Origin: an uncultured Oscillospiraceae bacterium
GTDB taxonomy: Bacteria; Bacillota; Clostridia; Oscillospirales; Ruminococcaceae
Direction of reading: 5' to 3'
DNA: 42,296 nucleotides
Assembly: GCA_900552945.1 (NCBI GenBank)
Contig: USBI01000012.1
Span: 1-42,296, forward strand
The notes below the pieces were generated by a model that worked only from the letters and a program-made list of their open reading frames with translations, made no database searches and was not told where the DNA came from. This document shows, in pieces, positions 32,297-41,331 of the stretch (position 1 is its first letter; every line of letters starts with the position of its first letter). A program made the translations under genes and the position numbers.

Positions 32297-34426
32297 TTAC
32301 TTCACAAGCAGTTGAGCGGTGAGCGGAGCGGCTCCGGTAAGAGCAACACTGCGCGCATCCGGCTGGCTTCCGCCAACGTAAAGGGTGAAGCGGGTGCTGT
32401 CCACATAGCGCTCGCCCTTATCATCCACAACGGTAAGAGCCATGTTGCTGACCGGCAGTTCAACCGTTTTGCTTTCCCCTTTCTTGAGGGAAACACGTTT
32501 GAATGCGCAGAGGCTGTGGTTCGGAACAGCGAATTTCGACTCGTTGTCTTTGATGTATACCTCAACGACCTCATCCATGTCGTAATCGCCGGTGTTGGAA
32601 ACAGTGACCGACACGGTGAAATCATCCGCCTTGCCGACTTCGCCCGGAACTTTCAGGTCAGAATAGACCGCTTTGCTGTAAGAGAGGCCATATCCGAACG
32701 GATAAAGCGCTTCATGCTGCATATAACGGTAGGTGCGGCCTTCCATACGGTAATCGGTAAACTCCGGAAGCTCTTCGATTCCACGGTAGAAGGTGACCGG
32801 AAGTTTGCCGGAAGGAGCGACGTCGCCGAACAGGATATTCGCAGCCGCGATGCCGCCGAGCGCACCCGGGTACCAGGTTTCGATGATGGCATCACAGTGC
32901 TCGTCCGCGAAGTTGATGGACATTGCAGAACCGGTGCTGAGCAGCAGCACGACCGGTTTGCCGAGCGCACAGAGTTTTTCCAGAAGCGGTTCCTGCTGAC
33001 CGACGAGGTTCAAATCGACCTTGTCGCCAGCGGCGTAAGCGTTACCAGCGTCGCCCTGCTCGCCTTCGATGGTCGCATCCAGACCGAGGCAGAGGATAAC
33101 AACGTCGGAACGTTCCGCAACGGCAATGGCTTCCGCAATACGGTCATCCGGCTGAGCAAGCTCTTCCACACGGTTTTTGAAGAGATGGCAGCCTTCGGAG
33201 AAATAAACGCGGGTGTCCGGATTGACCGCCGCCTGAATGCCCTCCAGAAGGGTCACATAGCGGGAAGCGGTACCGGAGTAGTTGCCCTTGAGCACCTGCT
33301 GGTTGTCGGCGTTCGGGCCGATGACCGCAATGCTCTTGATCTTGTTTTTATCCAGCGGGAGAAGCCCGTTGTTTTTGAGCAGGACCATGGATTTTTCAGC
33401 GGTCTTGAGGTTTGCTTCTGCGTGCTCTTTGCAGTCGTTGACCTCATACGGAATGCTGTCATATTCGGTGGATTCATCGAACATGCCAAGGCGGATGCGG
33501 GTGACAAACAGCCGCTCGCAGGCCGTGGTGATCTGCTCTTCGGTGACAAGACCTTCTTCATAAGCCTGAAGCATATGCAGGTAGGTGTTGCCGCAGTTGA
33601 CGTCACAGCCCCATTTGAGCGCGAGCGCCGCGGATTCCGGAGCGGTCGCGGTGACCTTATGATTGGTGTGGAAGTCACGAATCGCCCAGCAGTCGGAAAC
33701 AACGTGGCCGTCAAAGCCCCATTTTTCACGGAGGATGTCGTGAAGCAGCAGCTTGCTGCCGCAGCAGGGTTCACCATTGGTGCGGTTGTAAGCACCCATG
33801 ACGCTTTCAACCTTCGCTTCTTTGACAAGCGCCTCGAATGCCGGGAGGTAGGTCTCCCACAGGTCTTTGTCGGTCGAAATGGCGTCAAACTCATGGCGAA
33901 GTCCTTCCGGACCGGAATGAACCGCGTAGTGTTTCGCACAAGCGGCGGTCTTGAGCACCTTGCCGTCGCCCTGAAGACCTTCTACGAATTTTACGCCGAG
34001 ACGGCTGGTGAGGTACGGGTCCTCGCCGTAGGTCTCATGGCCGCGGCCCCAGCGCGGGTCACGGAAGATGTTAACGTTCGGGCTCCAGATGGTGAGGCCT
34101 TTGTAAATGTCACGGTCGCCTTTGGAAGCCTGCATGTTGTATTTCGCGCGGGCTTCGGTGGAGATGATGTCCGCAATCTCTTTTAAGCCCTCATCATCAA
34201 ACATAGCGGCCATACCGATCGCCTGCGGGAAAACAGTAGCCGTACCAGCGCGCGCAACACCGTGCAGCGCCTCATTCCACCAGTTGTAAGCCGGGATGCC
34301 GAGCCGGTCGATCGCCGGAGCGTCATAGCGCAGCTGGGAAGCTTTCTCCTCCAGCGTCATGCGGGAGACCAGGTCTTTTGCACGTTCTTTTACCGGAAGG
34401 GATTCATCCAAATATTTTTCTTTCAT
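32297..34426 (-). CDS. Glycoside hydrolase family 3, beta-xylosidase-like
   Basis: A 709-residue GH3 enzyme with three regions: TIM barrel (about 20-320), alpha/beta sandwich (about 350-560) and a C-terminal fibronectin-III-like domain (about 600-690). The nucleophile is Asp245 in GHVVSDCWAI. The SDC form and WGCDVNCGNTY resemble the GH3 beta-xylosidase/arabinofuranosidase branch, as do YNWWNEALHGVAR and NIFRDPRWGRGHETYGEDP. No signal peptide, so likely intracellular trimming of imported xylo-oligosaccharides. AAAAGGAGG precedes the ATG at 34426. Own promoter and terminator. Beta-glucosidase activity is the alternative. Confidence 0.9.
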   Translation of the reverse strand: MKEKYLDESLPVKERAKDLVSRMTLEEKASQLRYDAPAIDRLGIPAYNWWNEALHGVARAGTATVFPQAIGMAAMFDDEGLKEIADIISTEARAKYNMQASKGDRDIYKGLTIWSPNVNIFRDPRWGRGHETYGEDPYLTSRLGVKFVEGLQGDGKVLKTAACAKHYAVHSGPEGLRHEFDAISTDKDLWETYLPAFEALVKEAKVESVMGAYNRTNGEPCCGSKLLLHDILREKWGFDGHVVSDCWAIRDFHTNHKVTATAPESAALALKWGCDVNCGNTYLHMLQAYEEGLVTEEQITTACERLFVTRIRLGMFDESTEYDSIPYEVNDCKEHAEANLKTAEKSMVLLKNNGLLPLDKNKIKSIAVIGPNADNQQVLKGNYSGTASRYVTLLEGIQAAVNPDTRVYFSEGCHLFKNRVEELAQPDDRIAEAIAVAERSDVVILCLGLDATIEGEQGDAGNAYAAGDKVDLNLVGQQEPLLEKLCALGKPVVLLLSTGSAMSINFADEHCDAIIETWYPGALGGIAAANILFGDVAPSGKLPVTFYRGIEELPEFTDYRMEGRTYRYMQHEALYPFGYGLSYSKAVYSDLKVPGEVGKADDFTVSVTVSNTGDYDMDEVVEVYIKDNESKFAVPNHSLCAFKRVSLKKGESKTVELPVSNMALTVVDDKGERYVDSTRFTLYVGGSQPDARSVALTGAAPLTAQLLVK

Positions 34427-34486
34427 TCCTTTTCCTCCTTTTATGACATGCACCGTTTGAAAGCGGGGCTTGTTTTAGACACCCAC

Positions 34487-34515
34487 ATTATACCAAAAGG
34501 GATTGTGCAAAACAA
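34487..34515 (-). promoter_or_regulatory. Promoter of the GH3 gene with adjacent palindrome
   Basis: Leftward TTGTTT (34510-34515), 17-base spacer, extended -10 TGGTATAAT with TATAAT at 34487-34492. Just upstream, AGCAAA/TTTGCT (34523-34538) forms a 6-4-6 inverted repeat that could be an operator. The rest of 34427-34673 shows no gene. Confidence 0.6.
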
Positions 34516-34673
34516 GCAAAAAAGCAAATTCTTTTGCTGATTTTTTGGGCGGGATCGTTTAAACGCCAAGCGCAGCCGTCCGGCGCCGCAAGGGATTCCC
34601 GCGCGCACGCAAAAGGCAGCCTGCCTTTTCCGGTTGGCTTTATGTTTTGCTGCGGGAACATATCAAGCGCCTC

Positions 34674-34707
34674 AAAAAAACAAACCGGCAGAATCTCTGC
34701 CGGTTTG
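34674..34707 (-). terminator. Terminator of the DUF6259-like gene
   Basis: Leftward CAAACCGGCAGAG and its complement (34681-34707) form a hairpin followed by TTTTTTT at 34674-34680. Confidence 0.85.
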
Positions 34708-34751
34708 TGAAAACATATATCGTTTTTATAACAGCGCTATATCCGCCGTTT

Positions 34752-36959
34752 TCACACAGACGGTTTGGCAGGCAGCAGCGCCACAGCATCCCGCGGTGAA
34801 AGCGAAAAGCAATACCACCCGTTTTCCGCGCGGACCGGTTCCCCGCTGTCCGAACCGTTTCGCTCCAGACGGCAATCCGCTCCGTCCAGCCATTCGGCCG
34901 GCAGCCGCACCGGCTGGGTCTCGCCCGAAATATTGGCGAGCATACAAGCCTTTTTGCCGGAAGGCGCCTGCCAGAGCTTGTGCACCACCGCCGGCACCTG
35001 AATTTCCGGGCGCGGCCAGCCGAAGCTCAGCCCGTTGATGGTCATGGGCAAAGAAGGCACTTCCAGCGCAGCGGTAGCGAGCATCTTGCCCTGTACGAGG
35101 AACTCCGTATACCGCCGGAACGCGTCACAGGCGTGGCGGGCCATTTCCATGATTTCGGGAGAAGCATCCTCCACCGGATGGTCCTGCATTTCGCCCATCA
35201 TCTCCAGAGGAGAGCCTGCCGGAAGATTCCCACAGACGAAATTCCAGCCGTTGAAGTGAACACCGCTGCGGTTGTGAGGGAGGAACGCCGTCCAGTCGCC
35301 GCCGTAACAGGGGAGGTACTCGTGGTAAAGGAACGCAAACAGCGGAACGCTTTCCAAGCCGCCCTGGCACTTGTCGTAATTGCGGCCGTGGTAGATGTCC
35401 AGGTGCTGGATAAACGGCTCGCTGATCCACTCTTCCGAGAGAACAAAGTCCGGGTTGACCGCCTTGCAGCGGGAACGGGTCTCGTCGTAGATGCGCCGCA
35501 CCGCCTCGATCTGCCAAAGGCCCCACCCCTGCGGATGCCCGTGCTCGGTGCTGTAACAGCAGGAGGTGCCGCCGCCGAGCACCTGATCGGCCTGCTGAAC
35601 GGTCACGCCGTATTCGGTGAGCATTTTATAGGAAGCGCCGCAAATCTGCTTCATCGCCTGTTCAGTGGCGGGGCAGGCGTAGGCATGAAGGCCGTCCCAC
35701 GAATCCAGCGTAGAGCCCAGATAAGGCACGCCGTTTTCATCCAGCGAGGCGGAATGGATGTAGTCTTCCCGGTATTTCTTCCGCGCGCTGTAATCGACCG
35801 CCAGCTCCGGCTGCGGACCGGATTTCGGGATATGCCGGCGGATGAGCAGCTTAAAGCCGGACAGACCGAAGGTGAAGGCGCGGTCACCCTGTTCATTGAG
35901 CGCGCGGCACATGGCGGCAAACGCCTCATCGCCGCCATAAGGCGGAAAATAATCCGGGCCGGCCCATTCGCCGACCTTTTCCCAGCCGCCCATCATGGCG
36001 ACCATGGGCATTCCCACCGCTTCGCCCCAGGAGCGGACATAGGACGGCACCCGTTTTAAGAACGCTTCCCCGTCCGGCTGGTAACGCAGGCGGAAGCTGA
36101 AAAAGAACGCGCCTTTTTTGACCCAGTCTGGAATGTCGTCCCGCTCAGCCACTGTGCGGGCACACCAGGGCGCGGTCTGCGCCCATTCTTTGTAGGTGAG
36201 AGCCGCCGCCTGCCAGTCGCCTTGAAACAGCCGGGTGACGACCGGGTATTCCAGCTCAAAATCCAGTGCGGGGATTTCCGGGCGGAGATGAACCGGCGCT
36301 AAATCAATCGCGTTCGGCGCGGTGAGGATCGGCCCGAACTGCTTCGGATGGCAGGCAGGGTCGGCTGTATAAATGAGCAGCCCGCCCTGCTTGTCGTAAT
36401 ACGCGGTCATCTGCGCGGAAAGATTGAGCGGCTTCTGTTTTCCTTCGCCCGGGTACCAGTAGCGCTCCTCCTGCAGCCCGTCCTCATTCACCTTCCACGG
36501 GTGAAGCGACGGGTTCCCAAGCAGGATGCCGTCCTGCTTGGGAAGAAGAATGCGCTCGCTTTCCGGCTCATTCCCCAGCGGGGTGCGGAAAACAAACCAT
36601 GGGTACTCAATGCTGCGCACGGCAAATTCCGAGCGGTTTTCCAGTTTAAGCCGCCAGAATGCCGCATCCCCATTTAAAGAAACTTCCGCGTGTACGTCAA
36701 TCGGGAATCCATCCAGCGAATAAAACGAAAAGGTGACTTTTTCCGGCTCTTCTCTGCATTCCACCCGCTGTGCTGTTTCAGGAATCAAACGGAGAATACC
36801 AGGAAGCACCTTTCCGTTCTCCGTTTCGGTGAGAGTCAGCCGAAAGAGCTTACAGCCGCCGTCCGCAAGGTAATCCCGGCCGGTGGAGCATTCGGCAAAG
36901 TGAAGAAGATCGCCTTGTTTGGAAAATTCAAGAGAAAGTATGTTGTTTGTTAGTTTCAT
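34752..36959 (-). CDS. Putative glycoside hydrolase, DUF6259-like
   Basis: A 735-residue protein. The first ~250 residues look like a beta-sandwich (MKLTNNILSLEFSKQGDLLH; AFWRLKLENRSEFAVRSIEYPW). The middle (about 270-620) looks like a TIM barrel with acidic residues at strand ends, for example VQQADQVLGGG and DFVLSEEWIS, and it ends in a small beta domain. This layout fits DUF6259 proteins, thought to be glycosidases. No signal peptide is present. Catalytic residues are not assigned. It starts 39 bases after a flavodoxin gene in the same direction and sits beside GH3, which supports a role in plant or host glycan breakdown. Confidence 0.7.
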   Translation of the reverse strand: MKLTNNILSLEFSKQGDLLHFAECSTGRDYLADGGCKLFRLTLTETENGKVLPGILRLIPETAQRVECREEPEKVTFSFYSLDGFPIDVHAEVSLNGDAAFWRLKLENRSEFAVRSIEYPWFVFRTPLGNEPESERILLPKQDGILLGNPSLHPWKVNEDGLQEERYWYPGEGKQKPLNLSAQMTAYYDKQGGLLIYTADPACHPKQFGPILTAPNAIDLAPVHLRPEIPALDFELEYPVVTRLFQGDWQAAALTYKEWAQTAPWCARTVAERDDIPDWVKKGAFFFSFRLRYQPDGEAFLKRVPSYVRSWGEAVGMPMVAMMGGWEKVGEWAGPDYFPPYGGDEAFAAMCRALNEQGDRAFTFGLSGFKLLIRRHIPKSGPQPELAVDYSARKKYREDYIHSASLDENGVPYLGSTLDSWDGLHAYACPATEQAMKQICGASYKMLTEYGVTVQQADQVLGGGTSCCYSTEHGHPQGWGLWQIEAVRRIYDETRSRCKAVNPDFVLSEEWISEPFIQHLDIYHGRNYDKCQGGLESVPLFAFLYHEYLPCYGGDWTAFLPHNRSGVHFNGWNFVCGNLPAGSPLEMMGEMQDHPVEDASPEIMEMARHACDAFRRYTEFLVQGKMLATAALEVPSLPMTINGLSFGWPRPEIQVPAVVHKLWQAPSGKKACMLANISGETQPVRLPAEWLDGADCRLERNGSDSGEPVRAENGWYCFSLSPRDAVALLPAKPSV

Positions 36960-36998
36960 AAATGCCCTTCTTTCACTGCAAAATAATATTTGGACTTG

Positions 36999-37487
36999 TT
37001 ATTTGAGAAGCGCTTGAGCAAACCGTTCAATCCGATCAGGATCAAGATGAGGCGGTTGTTTACCCGCCTGTTCAAACGTCTTCTGCACCATTTTTGCCAT
37101 TCGCTTCTCGGTGCCTTTGAGCTTGTCAGGCTGCAGCACGCCGCCAAAGGAATCATACACCAGCGCATGGCGCAGCAGCTTTGGCTTGAAGTTTTTGGAG
37201 AAAGTTTCCTTCAGTTCTCCTTCAAAACCTTTACAAAGAAAAATCCCCAGCTTTTTTTCGAGCAGCATTTCCTTGTGAAGAGAAACAAAACGTTTTAAAC
37301 GCTTTCCGATTTTTCCGTAATGGATATAACTTCCCAGCACGATACAGTCATAAGCGGCAAAATCCGGCAGGCGCTGAACCTTTAAATCCAGCAGGTCGGT
37401 ATCCGCACGGCCCAGAAGTTCACGCAAACGCTGGGCGCATTCTTCGGTTGTTCCGCTTTTTGTCACATAAACGATCAACGTTTTCAT
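36999..37487 (-). CDS. Flavodoxin-domain protein (HemG/flavodoxin_5 type)
   Basis: A 162-residue flavodoxin-fold protein. MKTLIVYVTKSGTTEECAQR holds the FMN phosphate loop (TKSGTTEE), and YDCIVLGSYIHYGKIGKRLKRFV is typical of the flavodoxin_5/protoporphyrinogen oxidase HemG-like group. Residues 85-120 carry a family-like GIFLCKGFEGE stretch. It probably shuttles electrons with an unknown partner. AAAGGA lies upstream of the ATG. It may be co-transcribed with the DUF6259-like gene, 39 bases away. Confidence 0.8.
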   Translation of the reverse strand: MKTLIVYVTKSGTTEECAQRLRELLGRADTDLLDLKVQRLPDFAAYDCIVLGSYIHYGKIGKRLKRFVSLHKEMLLEKKLGIFLCKGFEGELKETFSKNFKPKLLRHALVYDSFGGVLQPDKLKGTEKRMAKMVQKTFEQAGKQPPHLDPDRIERFAQALLK

Positions 37488-37595
37488 AAAACCGGTCCTT
37501 TCTTCGGGCTTCACAGCCTGCCCGTTCCTTTTTCTTCACTTTAACAAAACAGCACAGAAAAAGCAATGCAAAGCCACAGAATTTTTTGGGTTTGC

Positions 37596-37624
37596 TTGCT
37601 TAACTGGTGTAATTTGATTATACT
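37596..37624 (+). promoter_or_regulatory. Promoter of the phospholipase C-like/Nudix genes
   Basis: TTGCTT (37596-37601), 17-base spacer, TATACT (37619-37624). The leader to the ATG is about 140 bases with no recognised element. Confidence 0.6.
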
Positions 37625-37771
37625 GAAGATGAGCTTGTCCGCGCGGTACGGCTCAAAACAGTCCCAAGCGCGGAAAACCGCTCCTGCTTTTTATGAAATT
37701 TGTTTCGTTTGACACGATATTACAAAACCGTCCGGACTCGAAAAGCGTTCCGGCAAAAGGAGGTTTCGCTT

Positions 37772-38683
37772 ATGCCTTCCCTGCTTACCCATCATCTGTT
37801 CGGGCAGAAGGTGCTGCGGTTATACGGCCGCGCGTTTGAAGAAAACATCAACACGCAGGACGCATTTATCATCGGTTGTCAGGGGCCGGACCCTTTTTTC
37901 TTCTGTTTTATAGGGCCTAAGCCTCATACCTATATTCGATTTGGGCAAAAACTTCACATTGTGAAAGTGGAGCAATCTCTGGAAGAGATGCGCCGTTACC
38001 TGGGAAAATGCCCGCGGGGGGAAAAAGAGATCATCCGCGCTTACCTGACCGGTTACCTGTGCCATTTTTCTCTGGATGTAACAGCCCACCCGTATGTATA
38101 CGCCGTGCAGAAACGCGAAAATGAAGCGATGGGCTTTTTTGACAAAGACACTGCCCGGGTGCACGCCCGTCTGGAAACTGCCATTGACACCCTTCTCGGG
38201 CAGACGGCGGTCAATCCGCACCGGCTGCTGCCGTGCAACAAAACCGTCTGTATGGCGATTGGAAAGATGTACCGCAAACTTGCCAAAACCCTTTACGGAA
38301 CCATACTGCCGGAAAACTGTTTCTGGCGCGCTGTAAAAAGCGTGCGGACGGGTGAACATTTTTTACGCTCCCGCTATGGTATTAAGCGAGCCGTGCTGCC
38401 AAAAGCGGAACGGCTGATATCGCGCCACTCAATGTACGAGGCGATGTCCTATTCGCCGGATACCAAAGGCATCAGCGACCCGCTCAACGAGCGGCACAGC
38501 GAATGGATATCCCGCGCGGACGGTTTTGTTCACTGCGATTCATTCCCCGAACTGTTCGAACAGGCGGTCTCAAAAGCCAAGCGTAACATTGACGCCTATT
38601 TTAACGGCGAACCCGTTCGCGTCATCACGCGCGGGCTGGATTTTAACGGAGACCCGGAAAAGCAGCCTCAGAAAGCGGATTAA
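37772..38683 (+). CDS. Zinc-dependent phospholipase C-like protein
   Basis: A 303-residue protein of the family annotated as zinc-dependent phospholipase C-like in clostridia. It starts MPSLLTHHLFGQKVLR, and has the repeated family features IIGCQGPDPFFF, GYLCHFSLDVTAHPYVY and a later HARLETAIDTLL. Histidines in THH, CHFSLD, AHP and HARLE are suitably placed to bind zinc. There is no signal peptide, unlike secreted phospholipases, so the true substrate is uncertain. AAAGGAGG precedes the ATG. The Nudix gene follows after 49 bases. Confidence 0.75.
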   Translation: MPSLLTHHLFGQKVLRLYGRAFEENINTQDAFIIGCQGPDPFFFCFIGPKPHTYIRFGQKLHIVKVEQSLEEMRRYLGKCPRGEKEIIRAYLTGYLCHFSLDVTAHPYVYAVQKRENEAMGFFDKDTARVHARLETAIDTLLGQTAVNPHRLLPCNKTVCMAIGKMYRKLAKTLYGTILPENCFWRAVKSVRTGEHFLRSRYGIKRAVLPKAERLISRHSMYEAMSYSPDTKGISDPLNERHSEWISRADGFVHCDSFPELFEQAVSKAKRNIDAYFNGEPVRVITRGLDFNGDPEKQPQKAD

Positions 38684-38732
38684 CCACACTGTAAAATCAA
38701 TTTATCAACACAAAAAGGAAGGAAGCAATACA

Positions 38733-39266
38733 ATGCAACAAATGACCCACTGCTGGGCCTGCGGAACCAAACTGCAGCCGCGGGAATGCCCGGGCGAAGG
38801 GCTTGTCCCCTACTGTGAAACCTGCGGAGAGTACCGGTTTCCCATTTTTAACAGCGCCATCAGCACCGCTGTGCTCAATCCTACCGGCGACAAAATCCTT
38901 TTAATCAAACAATACGGACGGGATTTTTACGTGCTGCTGGCAGGATACATCAACAAAGGCGAGTCTGCTGAACAGGCACTGGTGCGCGAAGTACGGGAAG
39001 AGGTAGGGCTGCATATAAAAGGTTACCGCCTCATGAAAACAGCCTACTTCGCTCCATCCAATACCATGATGGTCAATTTCGTTTCCGTGGCGGACAGCGA
39101 AGACCTTTCCGGCGTGACTTCCGAAGTGGATGAAGCCGTCTGGTTTACATTTGACGAAGCGCTGGAAAACATCGTTCCGGATTCACTGGCAGAACACTTC
39201 CTGAAAAACATCGTTCACAAACTGCGCACCCAGCCGCGTCTGTTTGACCCGGCAGACCCCGAATAG
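38733..39266 (+). CDS. NudC-like Nudix hydrolase with zinc ribbon
   Basis: A 177-residue protein. Residues 1-35 form a zinc ribbon (CWACGTKL then CETCGEYR). The Nudix domain follows, with the box running GYINKGESAEQALVREVREE from residue ~72 and VG after it, so all catalytic glutamates are present. The zinc ribbon plus Nudix arrangement resembles NudC, which decaps NAD-RNA or hydrolyses NADH, though the NudC SQPWPFP-type motif is missing. GGAAGGAAG precedes the ATG. It ends at a clear terminator. Confidence 0.85.
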   Translation: MQQMTHCWACGTKLQPRECPGEGLVPYCETCGEYRFPIFNSAISTAVLNPTGDKILLIKQYGRDFYVLLAGYINKGESAEQALVREVREEVGLHIKGYRLMKTAYFAPSNTMMVNFVSVADSEDLSGVTSEVDEAVWFTFDEALENIVPDSLAEHFLKNIVHKLRTQPRLFDPADPE

Positions 39267-39280
39267 TCATAAAATATGAC

Positions 39281-39312
39281 AAAAAGCAGGCGAATCTCTC
39301 GCCTGCTTTTTT
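39281..39312 (+). terminator. Terminator after the Nudix gene
   Basis: AAAAAGCAGGCGA pairs with TCGCCTGCTTTTT around a short TCTC-type loop, followed by more T. Confidence 0.88.
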
Positions 39313-39512
39313 GCAAAATCCTGTTTTTAAAAAGCAGGTAAACCACAGTTGTTCTTTTCTGTGTACAGATTCACAAAACAGACACATAAAACAGCAGAAT
39401 TGGAAAAAATTTTTTTACGAATGAGTCGAATTTCAATCACACAATCCACATAATTCCCGGGTATAGTAAATACTGTAAAAGGACGATACCAAAAAAAGCG
39501 AGGAACCATTCT

Positions 39513-41135
39513 ATGTATGATAACGAAAAACAAAACGGTTTCCCGACTGGAGAAACTTCAAACAATGCTTCTCAGAACCAATCTGAATGGAATAATCAAA
39601 AACAGTCGGCCGCCTCTTCGGCACAAAATACAGACCGTTTAAATTACGAATCTCCGCGCAGTTCAAACCAAAGCGCGCAGAATCAGACCGGGCAGCAGAA
39701 CCAAACTGCGCAAAGTCAGACCACTGCCGGAACAAACAACACGCAATATTCCGGTTCTTACCATTACAACCAGCAGCAGTACCGCCAGCAGTTCGGCACA
39801 AGCGGCACAGCGCAAACCGCCCAGACCAACTGGAATTACGCTTCTCAAAACAGCGGTTACAATCAGGCTTACGGTCAGCAGCAGGGAACTCAGGGCAATC
39901 CGGCTGGAAACTATCAACCGTGGGGCGCCGTTCCGCCTACCAAGCTGCCGAAACAGAAAAAGCAGAAAAAACAAAAAACTCCAAAAGAAAACAGCGCACG
40001 GAAACGCTTGGTGTTAAAAATCGTTGCGGGATTGGCGGCATGCGTTGTAATCTCCGCAGGGTCCATTGGTACATTTGTTGCGCTGGTCAACAGCGGAGCG
40101 ATTACTTTGACTGCAACAAACCAGCAAACCAGCAGCAACGATAACAGCAGCCAGTCCGACAGCTCTTCCGGTACCGGTGTTACACAAGTATCGAAAGAAG
40201 ACAGCGATGCGCTGACCCTTCAGGAAGTAGCAGCGAAGGTGACTCCTTCGGTCGTCTGCATTCAGAACTATCAGGCGAACGGCTTTACCGGCGAGCAGGA
40301 AGAAGCCGGTGAAGGCTCCGGCATTATCATGGATGAAGACGGATACATCATCACCAATGAGCACGTTGTAGCGGACGCTACCTCCCTGAAAGTGGTTCTT
40401 TACGATGGAAGGACCGTAGATGCGACCCTGGTGGGAAGCGATACTGCGACCGACCTGGCGCTTATCAAAATCGAAGCGGATGGCCTTACTCCTGCCACCT
40501 TCGGTGACGCGGATGAACTCAGCGTCGGCGATCAGGTGGTTGCCATCGGCAATCCGGGCGGACTGGTCTTGAGTTCCAGCGTCACATTCGGTTATGTTTC
40601 CGCGCTCAACCGTTCCATTGAAACCAACAACGGCTACACCGTCAACTGCATCCAGACAGACGCCGCAATCAATCCGGGCAACTCGGGCGGCGCGCTGGTC
40701 AATATTTACGGGCAGGTTGTCGGCATCAACTCTTCTAAAATCGCAGCGACTGGTTACGAGGGACTTGGGTTTGCCATCTCCATCAACGAAGCGCTTCCGG
40801 TTATTGAAAGCATCAAAGAGTACGGATATGTAAAAGACCGTCCTGTCATCGGTATCAGCTACCAGTTCTTAGATGAACAGACCGCAGCGTACAATCGTCT
40901 GCCGGCAGGTCTCTACATTGTTCAGGTCAATTCTGAAAACGCTCAGAAAGCTGGATTGATGCGAGGAGACGTCATCACCAAAATTGAAGGCAAAGAAGTG
41001 GATTCCAGCTCGGTCATTGCAGAATCATTGCAGGATAAAAAGCCGGGCGACACACTGACGATGGAGGTCTGGAGAGGACAGACAGGCACAACCGAAACCA
41101 TTACTGTAACCCTTTCTGAATACTCCGCCAATTAA
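39513..41135 (+). CDS. htrA: HtrA/DegP-type membrane serine protease with long Q/N-rich head
   Basis: A 540-residue trypsin-like protease. Residues 1-140 are a low-complexity cytoplasmic head rich in Gln, Asn, Ser, Thr and Tyr; 145-165 is a lysine-rich stop signal; 167-192 is one membrane helix. A Ser/Asn-rich linker leads to the protease domain (about 235-430) with catalytic His284 (TNEHVVADA), Asp314 (TATDLALIK) and Ser391 (NPGNSGGAL). A PDZ domain fills about 440-535 (GLYIVQVNSENAQKAGLMRG). HtrA degrades or refolds misfolded exported proteins at the outer membrane face. The ATG follows a weak GCGAGGAA site. The promoter is not clear. Monocistronic. Confidence 0.92.
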   Translation: MYDNEKQNGFPTGETSNNASQNQSEWNNQKQSAASSAQNTDRLNYESPRSSNQSAQNQTGQQNQTAQSQTTAGTNNTQYSGSYHYNQQQYRQQFGTSGTAQTAQTNWNYASQNSGYNQAYGQQQGTQGNPAGNYQPWGAVPPTKLPKQKKQKKQKTPKENSARKRLVLKIVAGLAACVVISAGSIGTFVALVNSGAITLTATNQQTSSNDNSSQSDSSSGTGVTQVSKEDSDALTLQEVAAKVTPSVVCIQNYQANGFTGEQEEAGEGSGIIMDEDGYIITNEHVVADATSLKVVLYDGRTVDATLVGSDTATDLALIKIEADGLTPATFGDADELSVGDQVVAIGNPGGLVLSSSVTFGYVSALNRSIETNNGYTVNCIQTDAAINPGNSGGALVNIYGQVVGINSSKIAATGYEGLGFAISINEALPVIESIKEYGYVKDRPVIGISYQFLDEQTAAYNRLPAGLYIVQVNSENAQKAGLMRGDVITKIEGKEVDSSSVIAESLQDKKPGDTLTMEVWRGQTGTTETITVTLSEYSAN

Positions 41136-41180
41136 GTTGTTTCCCCTTTCCGCCTGAAAAACAGGCGCCACGCATAAACC

Positions 41181-41224
41181 TCGATCCTGTACCTGTGCTG
41201 TTGTCACAGGCACAGGGTCGTTTT
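41181..41224 (+). terminator. Terminator after htrA
   Basis: CGATCCTGTACCTGTG pairs with CACAGGCACAGGGTCG (one mismatch, one G-T pair) around a 7-base loop, then TTTT. Confidence 0.8.
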
Positions 41225-41331
41225 GCATACAGGTGATTGCTTCGGCAAAATGAGCGTCAGTTTGAAGTCACCCGTGCTACTACAACACCACAGCCTCACC
41301 AAAGGGGCTGTCCGCGAAAGGAGCGATCGAA

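Noticed and set aside
32069..34186. A 705-codon open frame on the plus strand
   Set aside because: Antisense shadow of the GH3 gene; long only because of GC-rich codon use.
34455..34470. Possible CcpA cre site before GH3 (TTGAAAGCGGGGCTT)
   Set aside because: Two mismatches at consensus positions; too weak to report.
34980..36059. A 359-codon plus-strand frame
   Set aside because: Antisense to the DUF6259-like gene and lacks a start signal.
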